From Talinum fruticosum (taxonomy: Eukaryota > Streptophyta > Magnoliopsida > Caryophyllales > Talinaceae): DNA of 64,000 bases. The notes below the pieces were generated by a model. The model was not told where the DNA came from and made no database searches. It saw only the letters and a list, made by a program, of their open reading frames with translations. Shown here in pieces: positions 1 through 14,559 of this stretch. Where the stretch lies: positions 1,550,001 to 1,614,000 of the forward strand of contig JAITYX010000103.1 in the NCBI GenBank assembly GCA_021018815.1, written 5' to 3'. Position 1 is the stretch's first letter. Every line of letters begins with the position of its first letter. A program made the translations under genes and the position numbers.

Positions 1-257
1 GAAAATTTATTAAATGGCAGCGATGGGCACCTCTTGAACTCCTCCAGTTATTCAAAGGTGCTATGATTGTTCTGAACAGCTTAGAGGGTACTCTATGCCA
101 CCATAAACACCCCTTTTTGGCATTCTTAATTTTGTTCAAAGATATTTCCATTAAATAAAAAAATAAAAAACCTTAGATCTGCAAGAATGTGCGAGTGCAA
201 TGAGTAAGGACTACCATGCACATTATGGTTCATGAAAATAAGGTGAGAAAGAGATAC

Positions 258-1778
258 CTATACAAAGGGAACCTTCTACCCCCTCTTACTATAAAATCCT
301 GAAACAGAGGAGAATGATGCAGTATAAGTACAAAAAGCAAGCCAACATGATGAATGGAACCCAATGGAACATTAAACTCAAGCATTCAAATTACAATGTG
401 GCTACAACATGCTTCACCCTCTAAGCGGTCAAGTTTCACATAAAATTATGTAATTAAGAAGAAATGAAAGGGACACAAAGTAAATTGCAACTCCACAACA
501 GGCAATGATGTGAAGAGTAAGAAAATGAAATGTCACCTGAGTAAAGATGGCCTTGGCATTTGAGACACGTAAACGGGCTGCAATCTCCTTCGTGGCAAAG
601 CTATCAGCTATTGTTACAACAGTACGACCTGACAGAATTACAGCCAGGTATATGACAACTGCAGTGACAGTCATGACCATATCAATGGCAATTACATCCC
701 CCTTTGAGAATGTACAATCCAAAGCATTCGCCACCACCCTGTGGACAATAATTGTAAATTTCACAGCGAATGAATGACAAATGAAAATCAAAACCTCTGC
801 CACAGCCACAGGGTTTGTAATATGAACAATCCGCGTGCAGTGTGTGGATGGACCACTCACTAAAGACAAAAATCAACAAAGAAAGCTGAAGAAGATGGTC
901 CGCAAAGAAAAGTGTAGATCTTTAGGAATGTTGGAGCGTACATTACTTGTTGACGCAGGTGTTGGAGTGTCAATTGATTGACAGGGGAATCATCATCGCC
1001 TTCCTCTCTCCATAGAATTGACAAAGTGTTGTCCATTTTCCTGGGATGGCTTGTCGGCAGCAAACAGCACTCAGAGATGTTAAAAAGAGAGCCTGGGAGC
1101 CAACTTCCCCCTGGTTTTGAGTTGTCGGAGTTATCAAGGATACACCTTGGGGATTCCCGGAACCAAATTGAGAGTTCCTTGAGAACAAGGGACCAATAAA
1201 TCTGAAAATGGACAGGATAGGATGGGATGGATTCAATCTTAGTCATAAATCTGATGATTGCAAGTGTTTGGTTGAATGATTTAATTTAGTTGGTATGATT
1301 TATACCAACCTCAGGGTTCTGAGCAGAGAATTTCTGGAAGAGTGAATAACTAGCAATGGGGTCCTGATATGACTTGCCCAGGAGCCTCCGTCCATGAGCT
1401 TCCATAAGACGGCCCAAGTTAGTGAAGCGAGAGTCATATCTGCCAACAAAGCTTGAGAGTCACAGTCAGTAAAATTTAGAGAGAGAGAAGGAGAGAGAGA
1501 GAGGATTACATACGGAGACGGGAACCAGAAAGGGGAGGGCCGTGTCGAGCAGAGTCCCAATGAGAGTAGAGGGAGTAGTAGATGAGTTGGTGAAGGGAGT
1601 GAGGGTGATCAGGGCGGAGCAGCTTTCGAGCCACCACCTCCCGCCAGACATCGGGAGGGTGGCCACCGCATGAACCAACTATATCTCTGAGAAGCTTAGC
1701 CAAAATGCTGGCTTCCTCAAAGCTGGACAAACCAGCCTCAACCAGATCCTCCGCTCTCAACTGGCTCATCATCATCAT
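258..1778 (-). CDS. Acyl-activating enzyme 17/18-like (peroxisomal acyl-CoA synthetase family), 5' part only
   Basis: This is the N-terminal part of a plant AAE17/AAE18-type member of the acyl-CoA/acetyl-CoA synthetase superfamily, which activates carboxylic acids with ATP and CoA. Exons deduced on the minus strand are 1514-1778, 1310-1439, 947-1201, 537-738 and 258-298, all with GT...AG borders; the remaining exons lie beyond the left edge. Recognisable stretches are [32 protein letters not shown] and the region [20 protein letters not shown]. The last is the start of the AMP-binding domain; the P-loop and adenylation core are outside the window. Four consecutive ATGs open the frame and I chose the first. 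In exon 1 the frame breaks at a G run on the plus strand (1532-1535): one extra base there restores PFWFPSP followed by YDSRFTNLG in phase with exon 2. Gene family is confident; the choice between AAE17 and AAE18 is not. Confidence 0.85.
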
Positions 1779-3641
1779 CTGAGAACTGATGAGATAACTT
1801 GTCTATGAGGGGAGTTTAGTCTGAGAACTCCGGTAGAGACGAGCAAAGGAGGAAGGTAGACGAGCAGAGAAAGAGAGAGAAACACGTGAATTTCATTAGT
1901 CAATCCAGGCTAACTCAGCACACCACGAAATTCAGCTCAAATACTACTGCCTACTGGTACTGGTAGGTACACCGTGTTAACTCAATTCATGTTGCCTGCT
2001 TCATTCATCTACCAGCAATTACACCCTCTACTCGCTTTCATTCTCATTCAACATGTCCAATCTTAACCTACAAAATTCTCTACCAAATAACTGCCATCCG
2101 CTGCAATTTTATCCAATACCATATCTCGAATTACCTCTCCCGTAAAATACGCTATCTTTATCCTTTCGAATTTAAAAATATTTTTTAAAATAACCTTTTT
2201 AGGGGAGGGTAAAAGGCATTTGGATAAAAATAAGTCACGGACAGTATTTTTAAAAAAGAAGTACAAAAAGGAAAGGGAAAACACCCAGGACTTTCATTTA
2301 GCAGTACAACCAGTAAAGTTGGAACTGCATCTGCAACTGCAAGGATAGAATTTAGAACCATCGAATGGAACAAATACAACTAATATGATTCTCTTTCACC
2401 AAGTTCAGGGAGATTCAGTTGCAGACATTCTTATCCCTACAACAAAAAAGCAACATAAATTAACTAACGCCAAAATCTTGTATTCATCCCCTGTACATAG
2501 TAGGTCAGCATATTGCAAACATAAGTTTGTGTTCCAGAGCGTCATTACCATAATGTCAACAATTTAGTACACTCAATTCCCTTTTCCGACAGCTCAAAAC
2601 AAAGTTACAACCGTAAGGCTATAAATCAACACTAGGAATCAGTCAGCCTCTGCTTTGCTAAGCATAGCCTACAATTTCTGAATCATTTCTACAAAGTACT
2701 GATTTATCAGTTTAGAGTTTCTCAGTTCCTATAAGTTCTCATGTAGTGGGCAGTCAGGAACAAGTTCATCTTGTTTGTCTCTGTCATGCCTACGGAGCAT
2801 AGCTGGAGCAGTACCAATTCCGGTTACAAGAGCCCTTGACAGTCTGCCACAAACAATACTTGTGTCAATCATTCACAAGACAGCACAAACAAGATTTTCA
2901 AGCGTCAAAACATAAGAAGCCAACAATATGCACACCTCTAATTTCTACAGTTATCAAGCAAAAACCCACCAAAAATGTGTTTTTTAAAGCTATGAAGAGC
3001 TTTGAGTGGATCCAATAAGCTCTACAGGCTCATACAATGTCAATAGCAAGTCTTTGCAAGGTAGCCCCTGGATTGGAGCAATCCATTATGGATTATTGGT
3101 TTACTTACATGATATTCCATGTATATAGCCTTTGGATCATGGATCCCATAGTTACCACGATAGCAGCAAATTATAGACTTCTCATCTTCAATGTAAATGC
3201 CGCAAAAATTTTAGCCATTATTCTTTCTTCCTAAACTAATGCATATCCACTTCAATTTAAGCACTCAATCATATCTAATGGACAGACCTTGGCTATGTTG
3301 TTTCAACCATTGCCAAGACATAGAATAATAAAATAAATAAATAAACAAAATAACTAAAAAGTTAAGAATACCAGAACTTCAAACTTTTATGCAATATATA
3401 TCATAAAAGTTCCTTACAGAAATGATCATGTATATTGTAAAATCCTTTTTAAAAAGAAGACAAATGAACTAAAAATATTTTGTAATTTTTAAAACAGCAT
3501 TCTAAGGAATTTCTCTTGATCACACGGCTAAAATCTAGTTATAGAAAGAACCTTTGGGTCAAAGAAAAAAAATGTAGATGACACAGGCAAGACAATGAAC
3601 ATCTGGAATCAAATTTTGACATCCGAGGACTTTGACTTATA
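1779..3641. other. Spacer between AAE17/18-like promoter and COP10 3' end
   Basis: The first hundred or so bases left of 1900 are probably the leader of the acyl-activating enzyme gene, with GA-rich tracts near 1860-1885. The rest is AT-rich. The 3' untranslated region of COP10 should lie directly below 3642. Short open frames in 2063-3234 have no recognisable motif and no codon pattern I would trust. I see no RNA gene and no clear transposon here. Confidence 0.5.
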
Positions 3642-4858
<1,217 letters not shown>

Positions 4859-5640
4859 AATAACTGAGGCGGATGCTGACGCTCAGGTGTTGGGGGAGAG
4901 AGAGAGAGAGAGAGAGTTGCCTAATTGCCTCCGGGATGATGGAAAGAGTCTCTACTTCCTTCCTACTTCTCTGCCCGAGTCTCTACAATTCAAGTTGGAG
5001 GGTGCCAAGCAAAAGTGGCTAATGCTGTGGATAAGGAATCCGGAAATTCAAGGGTCCAAAGTAGAAGGTGCGTGCTATTCCAATTCAGGCTTGCATCAGT
5101 TTTGTAAATTGACATTGGATACATCGTATCATACGGTTGCCTGCCTGCCTGCCTGCCTAGCACAAGACACTAGACATCCCTTTTCTCACTAACAACGGCT
5201 TCAGTCCGCATCCAAGGTTAACCACCAGGCTCAACTGGACTTTCCCGGAGAAGCATAACGCACCTCTGGCCTTGTTTAAACTGAAGCTTGTAACAACCTC
5301 ATTGTCTTTCATCATCTTCATCTACCGCTACTCGTCTTACAAATTTACTCAATGGAATCAAAATTTCTTTTCGCTCGTCCAATCCAATGTATACATATAT
5401 GGGAAATTCATCAACGAATACACAGAGTACAATATAGCATTTGATTAGATACACAGGACAGGCTAGAAATGGGCTTTCAAAAATGGCTTCTACTCCTAAC
5501 ATCAAAATGCTGGATGCTCAGTGCAGCATCTCTTCCCTGCACTTGAGCCGATCCTATCATCTAAATTCAAAAAAAGCAATCACATTTCCTTGCTATTTCA
5601 TTATTCCATACATCCAAAAAAATGGTCAACACCATTCAAA
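4859..5640. other. COP10 leader and promoter, plus 3' flank of the GH17 gene
   Basis: Immediately before the COP10 start codon (on the minus strand) is a leader with a GA/CT dinucleotide tract at 4896-4917, typical of plant 5' untranslated regions. Four direct copies of TGCC lie at about 5140-5156. The 3' untranslated region of the glucanase gene should occupy the sequence just below 5641. Both genes are on the minus strand, so this spacer holds the COP10 promoter. No other gene seen. Confidence 0.55.
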
Positions 5641-7602
5641 TCAAACGCAAAACCAAAGCAACAAAGTCCCCATAATTACAACCTCAATTTTGGGATATAA
5701 CGTGCTGCTTCTGCCGCCCACAACTGGACTAACTGGACCTAATGCTGTAGGACTGAATGGATACCCATCTGTAGACTTACTACTGTTTCAAAAAAAAAAA
5801 ACAAAGGACAAATAGTAATCAGAGCCGTATAGTTCAGGGATTTATTAACAATACTTTGATGACTAGAATACAATAACTACAGTAAAAGAGACCCAAAAAT
5901 TTTACCTTCCAGTGAAAACACATGAGCCATAGCCTGTGACAGCAAACATATCAAGTCAGAAAGAGAACGAAATATGGAATCCATGCATACATGTTAGGAT
6001 TGGACTATTTAGATTTTATACCACAAAGAATAGTCGTGATACATGAAGCATCATGCACAACGGGAGGTTTACAGATTATAACCACGTTGTAAGTGAATAT
6101 GTGTAAACATGAAAGAGGCAGACAACTTACTAGGATCAGTGGTAGTTATAGTTGCTGTGCCGCCAAAGTCACAGGTCCCACCAACACTATGCATCCTTTG
6201 ATAATAATCGTTATATGCATAGGAGGCATGATTCTCTAAGGTATCAGGGTAATAACACGGTTGACCTTCTTGAATGGCTGTACAATTAGCATGACCATCA
6301 CCACACGCCCAGTTCAAACCATTCCTCAACTTATCTGCCTCAGCACCTTCTTTTGCAATACAGAAGACACCAGTTGAATTGCTTGACGTTTGATTGGAAC
6401 CACCAAGACTGACAGAGTAAACAGCAACGCCATTGGTATAGAACAAACCCCACTTCTTCTCAGAAACAGGGCCACGCCAATCATCCTCATTGAACAACTC
6501 ATAAACGTAGGTATTTATCGGCATATTTGGCTGACTGGGTGGACCTGAATTATTCAAAACCCTTCTGACCAAGTTATTAATGTAGGTCTCAGCATTCTTT
6601 ACTGTGGCATCAGGTTCGTTAGCTCCCCCATTCCATGGCCAACCAGTTTCTGTCACCACTACCGGAATCCCAAAAAAATTATAAGCGCCAATGGAGTAAT
6701 AAGCCGCATCCACCATAGCATCAAACATGCTATTGTAGTGATACAGAGTGTTTGGATCAACGATCTGCTTGACTGAAGAGAGTGGTTCGAAAAGGGCATA
6801 CTCAAGAGGGAAAATGCCATCTCCTTGGATATATCCATAATAAGGATACGCATTTAACATGAAATAAGAGTTGGTATTCTTTAAGAACTGAAGAAGCATG
6901 TGCATAGTAACGTTCCATGATGAATTAAAGATTGCAGTCGAAGGAGGGAAAGGTCTTGAAATTACGTCCATGGACAGCGGTGTGGAGACCTTTATTTTGG
7001 AATTTAAGTTGGACTCCACAAGAGCTAGATGAAGTCTCTGCATGGCAGGGACCAGAACATGAGCAGCATGTGGAATTGTGGTCAAAACCTCACTACCAAC
7101 AGCAACGGCAGTGATATTGGTCTCAGGCACATAAGCTGCCACATTCTTATTTATCCACTCTGCTGCATCTGATGTTGATTGCCCAAGCCTCAGGAGTTCT
7201 TCATTTGCAACACCAACCATTACCTCTATGCTTGTATTGGCAAGGGCTCTTAGCATGCCCGCATCAGCATTAAAAAGCCGGACATGGGTTATCTGGTGGG
7301 ATTTAAGAAGTGCAACCACATATGAAGCTGATGGCATGTTAGGCACATCTGTCTTCACGTCAATCCCGATGAATGCACCTGTAATCACATGAAGTAGCTC
7401 TGAAGATCATTTATAATAGAAGAGCTGAATGGAGAAATTGAAACAAAATCCAGTGTGGTTCTGAAGGGTTATACACAAAGCAACTGGAAAAATTAAAGGG
7501 GAACCTAAGCTTAACCATCTAAAATTGATTAATACCTAGAACACCAGGAAGGATACCAATCAGTAGCAGCAAGACTCTCATAAGCCATTTCTCAGGCATC
7601 AT
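5641..7602 (-). CDS. Glucan endo-1,3-beta-glucosidase (GH17) with X8/CBM43 domain and probable GPI anchor
   Basis: A wall-located beta-1,3-glucanase that hydrolyses callose. Exons 7536-7602, 6131-7378, 5906-5933 and 5641-5782 join in phase to a 494-residue protein with no frame break. Exon 1 encodes a signal peptide (MMPEKWLMRVLLLLIGILPG). The GH17 domain follows, with the general acid Glu in AVAVGSE (about residue 119) and the nucleophile Glu in VVVTETGWPW (about residue 266). A Ser/Asn linker leads to a C-terminal X8 domain (about residues 360-455) with FC, WACG, NC, GQPCYYPDT, ASYAYNDYYQ, TCDFGGTA and, across the exon junctions, DPSYGSCVFTG. The end is a Ser-rich stretch and a hydrophobic tail (VVIMGTLLLWFCV), the layout of GPI-anchored family members such as Arabidopsis glucosidases 12 and 13. 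An acceptor just 5' of the first ATG suggests an intron in the leader. Confidence 0.93.
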
Positions 7603-8870
7603 CAGCCTTATGCTTTGCCACCTGTGATAAACATAATACTATCAACTACGCAGATTATATCCACAAAAAGACCATATGAAAACTCAAGAGCATGTAATAA
7701 CTAATAAGGGATGGTATCATATATAGAAAATTAGAAACCAAACCACCAACTTGCAAATGCACAACTACCACAACCTTTTATGTTAGAAACAAATGGAATT
7801 GTAATACAAGCTTTAAAGAGAAAGATGGCTTATGTTGAGGAAAGGATACAAAAGAGCCTGCAATTAATGCCCCAATTTCTAAACATAGGACCAAGTTGGC
7901 TTCAGAAATTGCAAGGATTCATGGCAAGGGCTATGAGTGAATTTAAACTTGTAATACTCACCGACGTTACACTGAGCCAGACATGCGAGAACTCGCGAGC
8001 TTATAATGCCGTTTAGTGTAGTATTCGGTATTCCTCATCGAGGCATTATCAAGTAAATTAAATTCAGTTACCAAGTTGTTAAGACAACAATGGAGTTGAC
8101 TAACCACAGCAAATAGCTGAGATCTCATTGACCAAACCTTGCCAGCAAAGACAATTTTTCAGTTGAATGAATAATCATACCAATTATCTAAAATAGTCTC
8201 AAATTTCAAAGAAAATCTTGAATGAATAGGTTGAGCGGCGGGGGTTGGCACAGTAAAAACCAAAAGGAAAAGGGGGAGGAAACTCAGGATGGAGAAGCTG
8301 ACATTGGCAAAACTAGGCATAAAATTATACCGGTAATGTCGGCTGAAGAAGATGAGGAATCTGAATACAGGAAATGCTGCATAAGACTATTGGGAAAACC
8401 CTTCAAGGTGAGGAGGGGATCATGAAGAATGAGGGGAGACATTAGAAAGAAAACATGAGAATAAGCAGGACAGAAGCTGAGCACATATAAATCCAACAAT
8501 AAGCTATCAGAGTATGAGTGGCATGTGAACCCACAATTCAAAATTCCAATGTTGTAGAAATAGAATGAATAGAATTGGACTGGACAGTATCCTCCCTGAA
8601 GAGCAAAAACCCCAACTTGAAAAGAACAGAGGATTAGAGGAGAGAGGGGAGAGGGAGGGGGCAGTAAGCGAGGCGATAGAAAGATGGATAGATAGAAAGA
8701 AGCAGATACACATACACACACATAGGGAGAGGGAGAGATAGGAGAAACCTGACCTGGGGAGGGAGTGGACAGAGGAGGCCGGTGATGGTGAGCAGTGGGC
8801 AGTGACAGGGACCCGGAGCATAAGCTAGAAAATGGAAGACACTTCCTTTTCTCACTATGTTAATTGACAT
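7603..8870 (-). promoter_or_regulatory. Probable 5' UTR intron, leader exon and promoter of the GH17 gene
   Basis: On the minus strand a good acceptor (TTATCACAG, about 7622-7630) lies about 20 bases before the GH17 start codon, implying a noncoding first exon further upstream. A candidate donor (CCCAG followed by GTCAGG) lies near 8752, preceded by a CT-rich stretch at 8630-8760 that looks like a plant leader. The intron would be about 1.1 kb. This is inference from splice-like signals only; the open frames in 8284-8870 are low-complexity and I do not believe them. Confidence 0.35.
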
Positions 8871-11262
8871 TAGTAATTTCTCTCCTTTTTATGTGTCCTT
8901 TCTGTTTCTCTCTTTTTCTCCCCTGTTAGTTTCAATTTTTTTTTAAAATTAAAAAATATATCATCAGTTACATATTACATAATCCAGTAATGTTTATTGT
9001 ATAATAATTTGTAAAAGAGGTTTATGAAGATTTATTAAAGTAAGAAAATAGCCATTTTTGAGGAGGGAAGCTATGTAGTATAAATAAAATTAGTTGATAG
9101 GTTGGAATTTATCATGTGAAGTAAGTATATTAGAGAAAATAGTTAGGGAAAGATTATAGGAGTTGAAGAGGTTAGATTAGTATTATTAGTTGCATAATTA
9201 AAGACATATTAGTTAATTAATTAATGAATTGATTAGGGATGTGAAAGAGCATAATAGCAGTTAACCAAGGCATGAATGAGAATGAGAATGAGAAGATCGA
9301 TCAACTACTAATACCAGACTTAAACATTCATTCAAGTACTAATGCAGAGTATGGGCTTCGGGCCCCTTGTCATTTTTCGAAAATTAGGGCCCATATTCAT
9401 GGATTGGACCTCACAAACTACAATTTGAAAAAGAGGAGTGACTAAGTTGGTGTCTTGTTTGTTATGGAGCTGGGGGTGGGGGACGACTACACATCCAACT
9501 CTTCTAAATAATTTTATTACTTATCCTCCAATTTATGTAATGGTAATGTATCATGATACATATAATCCAATCCGGGGCTTGTGTATGTATGTGTGTGTGT
9601 GGCTTATTAATCCAGGTGCACGCCTCTACTTGTAGGATATAATACTCGTGTGACAAGTACAAGGCAAGTCTTGATCTGCCAGCTACTTGACTAATATTAA
9701 TGTTGAAGCCTAAAGGACTAAATGGAGGATGGATGACATCATTAATTACAAAGCTAAGCTAAGCTATAGGACTTATTATGGCGCACCCACGTACTATTTA
9801 ATTACAGTCAATTAATTAATTGAGGTCAACTAAAAACTATTACTGCTTAAATACCACTTGGATTGGATTTATGTTTTATATTTAACTAAGTAGACTGACT
9901 GGTGTTATAGTAAGTAAGTGTACTAGATGGGATAGATTAGCCATAATATTCATGTGTTAATTACCTACCTACGACCTACTCTTAATTATCTTCCCTGCCT
10001 GCTGCCTCTACTTATTCTCAAGTGGATGATTCTTAATCTACACTTGAAGAATCATTTTCGATGCATATAATTACTGTATTTAGATGAGCGATCTAAATAA
10101 TTAATTAGTAATTTGACTGTGACCTCATGCCGAATTAATTAGTAATTAATTGACCTCATGCTCTATAATTTTTGCTAATTACGTGCAATAATTGCGTCTA
10201 CACATACATGGATCATTAATTAATTGCCTGCAACAAGCATTCTACCACTTGCACTTTAATCTAATCACACTCACATGATCCAACATCCCGCATACATATT
10301 CATCCAATTCCGCCCTACATTTTCATATTGTTAATTACCTTCTTGTGGTTTTTTTCTATGAGAAAATATAAAATTTATGATAAAATTTTTATTAAAAAAC
10401 TAAATTGTTCTAAGGTTTCATTGAACATAAAGAGAGTCAATAAAAAAATGAGAGGAAAAAATCAATTAATAAGGTAAAATTGATAACTAATCATTAATAT
10501 ATTATTGAGATTATAAAGCAAAATATTGTGAATCAAAAAAATTAATTAAAGTGATAAGAATTATGAAGCAGAGATTAAAGTTGGATTATTGAGCGCTATG
10601 AAGTTGTAATGAGGAAACTTCTTTTAAGAGGATGAGATGAAAAGTTTATAATAATTTAAGGGTATGTTCAAATTGACATGTACATTAATATTTATTTATG
10701 TTTTCAGTTCGTTTCAAGTATAAAAACTATTTTTTGTTCATTGAGCTATTTCTGATAAAGAATTGAAGAGGTAGGGCGGGAGATATATTTAAAGGAGCAA
10801 GTGGTGCGAATGAATGGGCAAGAAACGTGGCCAACATTAAACCATGCATGTAGTGTAGTGTAGATGTAGTAGCAGTAGTACTCCCCATGTACTGGTGTTT
10901 GGCAATGGAGGAGTGTACGGTAACATGTACACCCAGACCCATCAGCCCCAACCCAGCCTATGATTTTTTCAAATTTCTATAACCCATTATAATTAATTTT
11001 AATCAAATTCAATCATGACTTGAGTTGTAGGATAGGATATTAATTTGCGTGGAGATCTGAGAGAGATGACAGTTAGGCTTGACAGTGTTTTTGTCTGATT
11101 TCTTCTGTTTTCTTTCTCATCCCACAAAAATCATTGCTGTATTCCCCATCATCATCATCTCTCTCACTTGACTAATTATTCATGAGATTCATTTCCCATT
11201 AATCAAATCTAATGCCAATTAATTAATGCAATTCTTCATTAAGAAGAGGTAGAGCGCCCCCG

Positions 11263-11320
<58 letters not shown>

Positions 11321-14300
11321 CATTCTTAAGTTGACGTACCACGACTTCCAGGCTTTTGACTTTTTTTGATCCTATGAGTACGTCTATGACAATGAAAATG
11401 AGCTGGGAGGATGCTCAAATAAGTTGCACGTGCCAAATGCATGCATCTCACCCCGCTCCCTTAATTGAATTCAATCACAATAAATTAGGTTGACCTACAT
11501 CTATCATTTTGATATTATCTTATTTTTCATCTGTAATGTACATACATAAGTCACAATTGTTAGAAGCGTAATCGTAATTAATCCCTTCCGTATTAATTTG
11601 ATTATGAATTACCATAGAAGAAGAAGAAGAAGTTAAAATTGAAGGCTTACCTTGGGAAAATTTAGATTGTAATGTTGGATCCAAGAAGTTTGGATGGTGG
11701 AATGTGATAATATTATGGTGACAACGTGCATAGATATGAGAATGGTAGGGGGAAAAGAATAAAAAGAAGGCATAGTGATGATTGGAAAGATTTATAGTTA
11801 TTATGGTGGGAAGGGAAGTAGTAGTAAAGATTCTGAAATTGGATATCCAATCTAATCTAATCTAATCTGAGGGGATCAGAAACAATGAAGAATTATATTC
11901 GATGCTGAAGATAATATCAAAGGTCAGATACCATGCATTGTATACTCATACCCTGCGCTGCTGCGCCATGCATTATAATGTAATATCGAGAGAGAGAGAC
12001 ATATGCTATTTACCTGTCCTCCTTATGTTTCCTCTCCCTCAACAAATGGATTTCCATGCTGATTCCGCTGACCATCAACCCACATCTTCATTCTTATATT
12101 TTTGTAATTACAGCTAAGTGCTTAATTATGGTCAACTCAGAGTGAGCCCGCCCTTCATACTAATTAACTCAAACAATTACAATCAATAAACTAACACTTA
12201 ATTATCATCTTAAATTCTTTAATCCACTTTTTTGAGTTTAACAAGTCATCTATCAATTGTAGTTAGTCCACATGCTATACTGTAAATCAACTATAAAGGT
12301 ATAGATCCATGCATATGCTTACATGTATTCTTTTGTTCTTTTATTATTTTTTTTAGGGTTAGGGTAAGTAGAAAGGACGTATTAACCTATTTCTTTCTCG
12401 TGTATATTATACGTATGTTATTGTCCCCTAAAATATAATAAAGAGAATTCATATTTGGGATAAAAATTAATAAAAGAGTAAGATCAAATTTGGGTATCTA
12501 ATAGCTATACCATATTATCCTTGCACATGATGTCATGTATTTGCAATTGTACACACACTTTTAAATATCTTTTTAAATGTGTTATCCAGTATAGTTTTAA
12601 AAACCTGTTATCATAATCTTACATTTGAACCCTACTTGTATGTGTTGTGTATGTGTCTCATTTATATAAAAAAATAAAAAAGAGATGGGGAAATTCATGA
12701 ACAAAAGTTTAAAATATAGTACAAAAATGTAATTAATAATAAATCATACGCAATATATATATAAATAGTAAAATCCTTTTTCTATATGAATCTACCTTTT
12801 GTTTTATATGTAATTTAGTGTATGAGACAATTATGAAGATAGTTTTTAAACACTTATTTAAATGTTGATAATAGGTAGAAAGAATAATACATAGATAGAT
12901 AGATATACGGGCAAGGAAAAGAAAAGGAGAGAAGGAAAGAGATGTAAGTTTCAGAGAAAGATGCGGAATCCAATCTTTTTAATTTGATGCGTTGTACAGT
13001 TTATTGGACAGACAATAATCACAAGGATTACAATTGAAGCCAACAAAATACTACAATATAAATTACGATACTTGCTGCTTTGTAACAGCAAACACCTTCA
13101 CCCGTAAAACTTTATATTTTGTTGCCATCAGCACATCCACCCACTTTTATGTCTTACTATCAACTTAGCTACTCTCTCACAATCCACTCAATAAACTCAC
13201 TCTTACGCCAAACATCCCAACAACTTTCAACATTCTCCCTCTTTCTCCACACTATTCAATTTTTATTTATTTTTGTTTGTTTTGGCTGCACCGACCTCCC
13301 TTTAGTTTACTATATAACTTATTATTAAAACTTGCTTCTAAATTATTTTTTAATTAAAGTACAACGAGTTGAAAGTAGGAACACATTGTAAAGAGTTTTA
13401 AAAAAGTTGTAAGGAATTCACAAAGTTAAACGGAGTTGAGAGAAAGTATATCAAGGACGTGAACAGTTTTTAAAAAGGATTAGTAGATCAAAAATTATAA
13501 TGAGTCGTAAGATTGTAAAAGGGGTTGGAAGAAATTGAAATATTTTGTTATAATATTTCAATTAAAAACAATATATACTACGTATCTTTAAAAATTCAAG
13601 TAATCTTTAAAATTGAAGTAGATTGATATAAGACATATATTCAATACATTCTCACACTATCAAGCCACGATATGACTTTCTTGGCCAAGTCTTTTAAGAC
13701 TCCCAATCATCTTATGTAATCGTGTGGGGTATTCAAACTAATGCATGACATAAGATAAGAGATGAGGAAAATTGTTCGTACGCCATTGCTATCATTCAAG
13801 ATTCAAGTAGGGTTTCCTTTCATCTCCCACGCCCTCCCTAATTGCCACTATTTCTTTTCTCGCTTTTTTTTTTTTTACTCGAATTAAATTTAGAGTAGCA
13901 TTCAAATCAATACCATTAGATCGGCCTTTCAAAACTAAAAATTAATTTAATCATATTATATATGTTTTTAACTGAATTTGACCCATTGTCAACATATCAT
14001 CTTTAAGTGACATAAACATTATTATTTATATGGGCCGACGATAATTCGCCTTTAATAAACGAGTGATCTAAGGAGATGTTAAAAATACACGACACATATA
14101 AAGAGCTCTTAGTTTAATTAGTATAAGTGTAGAGTTCATATTTCTTATCAGAATTTGAATCCTAACGGATATAATTATCTTAATAAAAGTTATAAATTTT
14201 TACTAAATTTCTTACGGATTTGAAGTCAAAGTTAAATTTTTGTTGTGTCTAATCTACTCAACTTATTATACCCTACCATGAATTCAATAAATGGGCCCAC

Positions 14301-14490
14301 ATTTTTATATATATAAAAAACCGGCCAAGCGACGGCGCGGCGTATGGATTGAAGTGGAGGATATAAAACATTTCATTTTTTTTTTGATAAAACGAAGCTA
14401 CTAGTTACGGTGGGGGATTTCAAAGTACGGAAGAGGGTTGACGGTACCTCCACTCTACTGGCCCGGACTTTCCTTCTCTCCCGTCAGTCC
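8871..14490. other. Long AT-rich spacer between GH17 and IQM genes
   Basis: About 5.6 kb with no gene I can support on either strand; the longest open frames are under 75 residues and without motifs. It is rich in TTAATTAA-type sequence (9180-10260) and contains the long TA array at 11266-11319, CATCAT/CTCTCT tracts near 11145-11165, TAATC repeats at 11850-11868 and two copies of the plant telomere unit TTAGGG at 12354-12366, too few to mean anything. I found no tRNA and no matching arms of a known microRNA precursor, but I could not fold the sequence. Confidence 0.5.
11266..11319. repeat. (TA)n microsatellite, about 27 units
   Basis: Uninterrupted alternating TA over about 54 bases. A GC-rich run (GCGCCCCCGG) lies immediately on its left side. 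It can extrude as a hairpin and its length is likely to vary between individuals. Confidence 0.97.
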
Positions 14491-14494
14491 ATTC

Positions 14495-14536
14495 CACGTG
14501 GTCTCTCTCGCTTCCCTCTCTCACTCCTTTATATAT
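14495..14536 (+). promoter_or_regulatory. IQM gene core promoter: G-box and TATA box
   Basis: A palindromic G-box (CACGTG, in the context CCACGTGG) at 14495-14500 lies about 30 bases before a TATA element (TATATAT, 14530-14536). A CT-rich leader (14589-14603) follows. Transcription would start near 14560-14570. G-boxes are bound by bZIP and bHLH factors in light and ABA responses, so such regulation is possible but only inferred. Confidence 0.55.
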
Positions 14537-14559
14537 TGAAGCGACAAACAGTCTAATTG

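Noticed and set aside
1..130. A further AAE17/18 exon at the left edge
   Set aside because: Minus-strand readings here do not match the family and contain stops, so I left it as intron.
429..538. Coding sequence continuing left of 537 in the acyl-activating enzyme
   Set aside because: A donor (GTGACA) ends the exon at 537, and the next exon is recognised at 258-298.
8284..8870. Minus-strand frames rich in Ser, Pro and Leu
   Set aside because: Low-complexity CT-rich sequence, more likely the GH17 leader and promoter.
12354..12366. Telomere-like TTAGGG repeats
   Set aside because: Only two units; expected by chance in AT-rich plant DNA.
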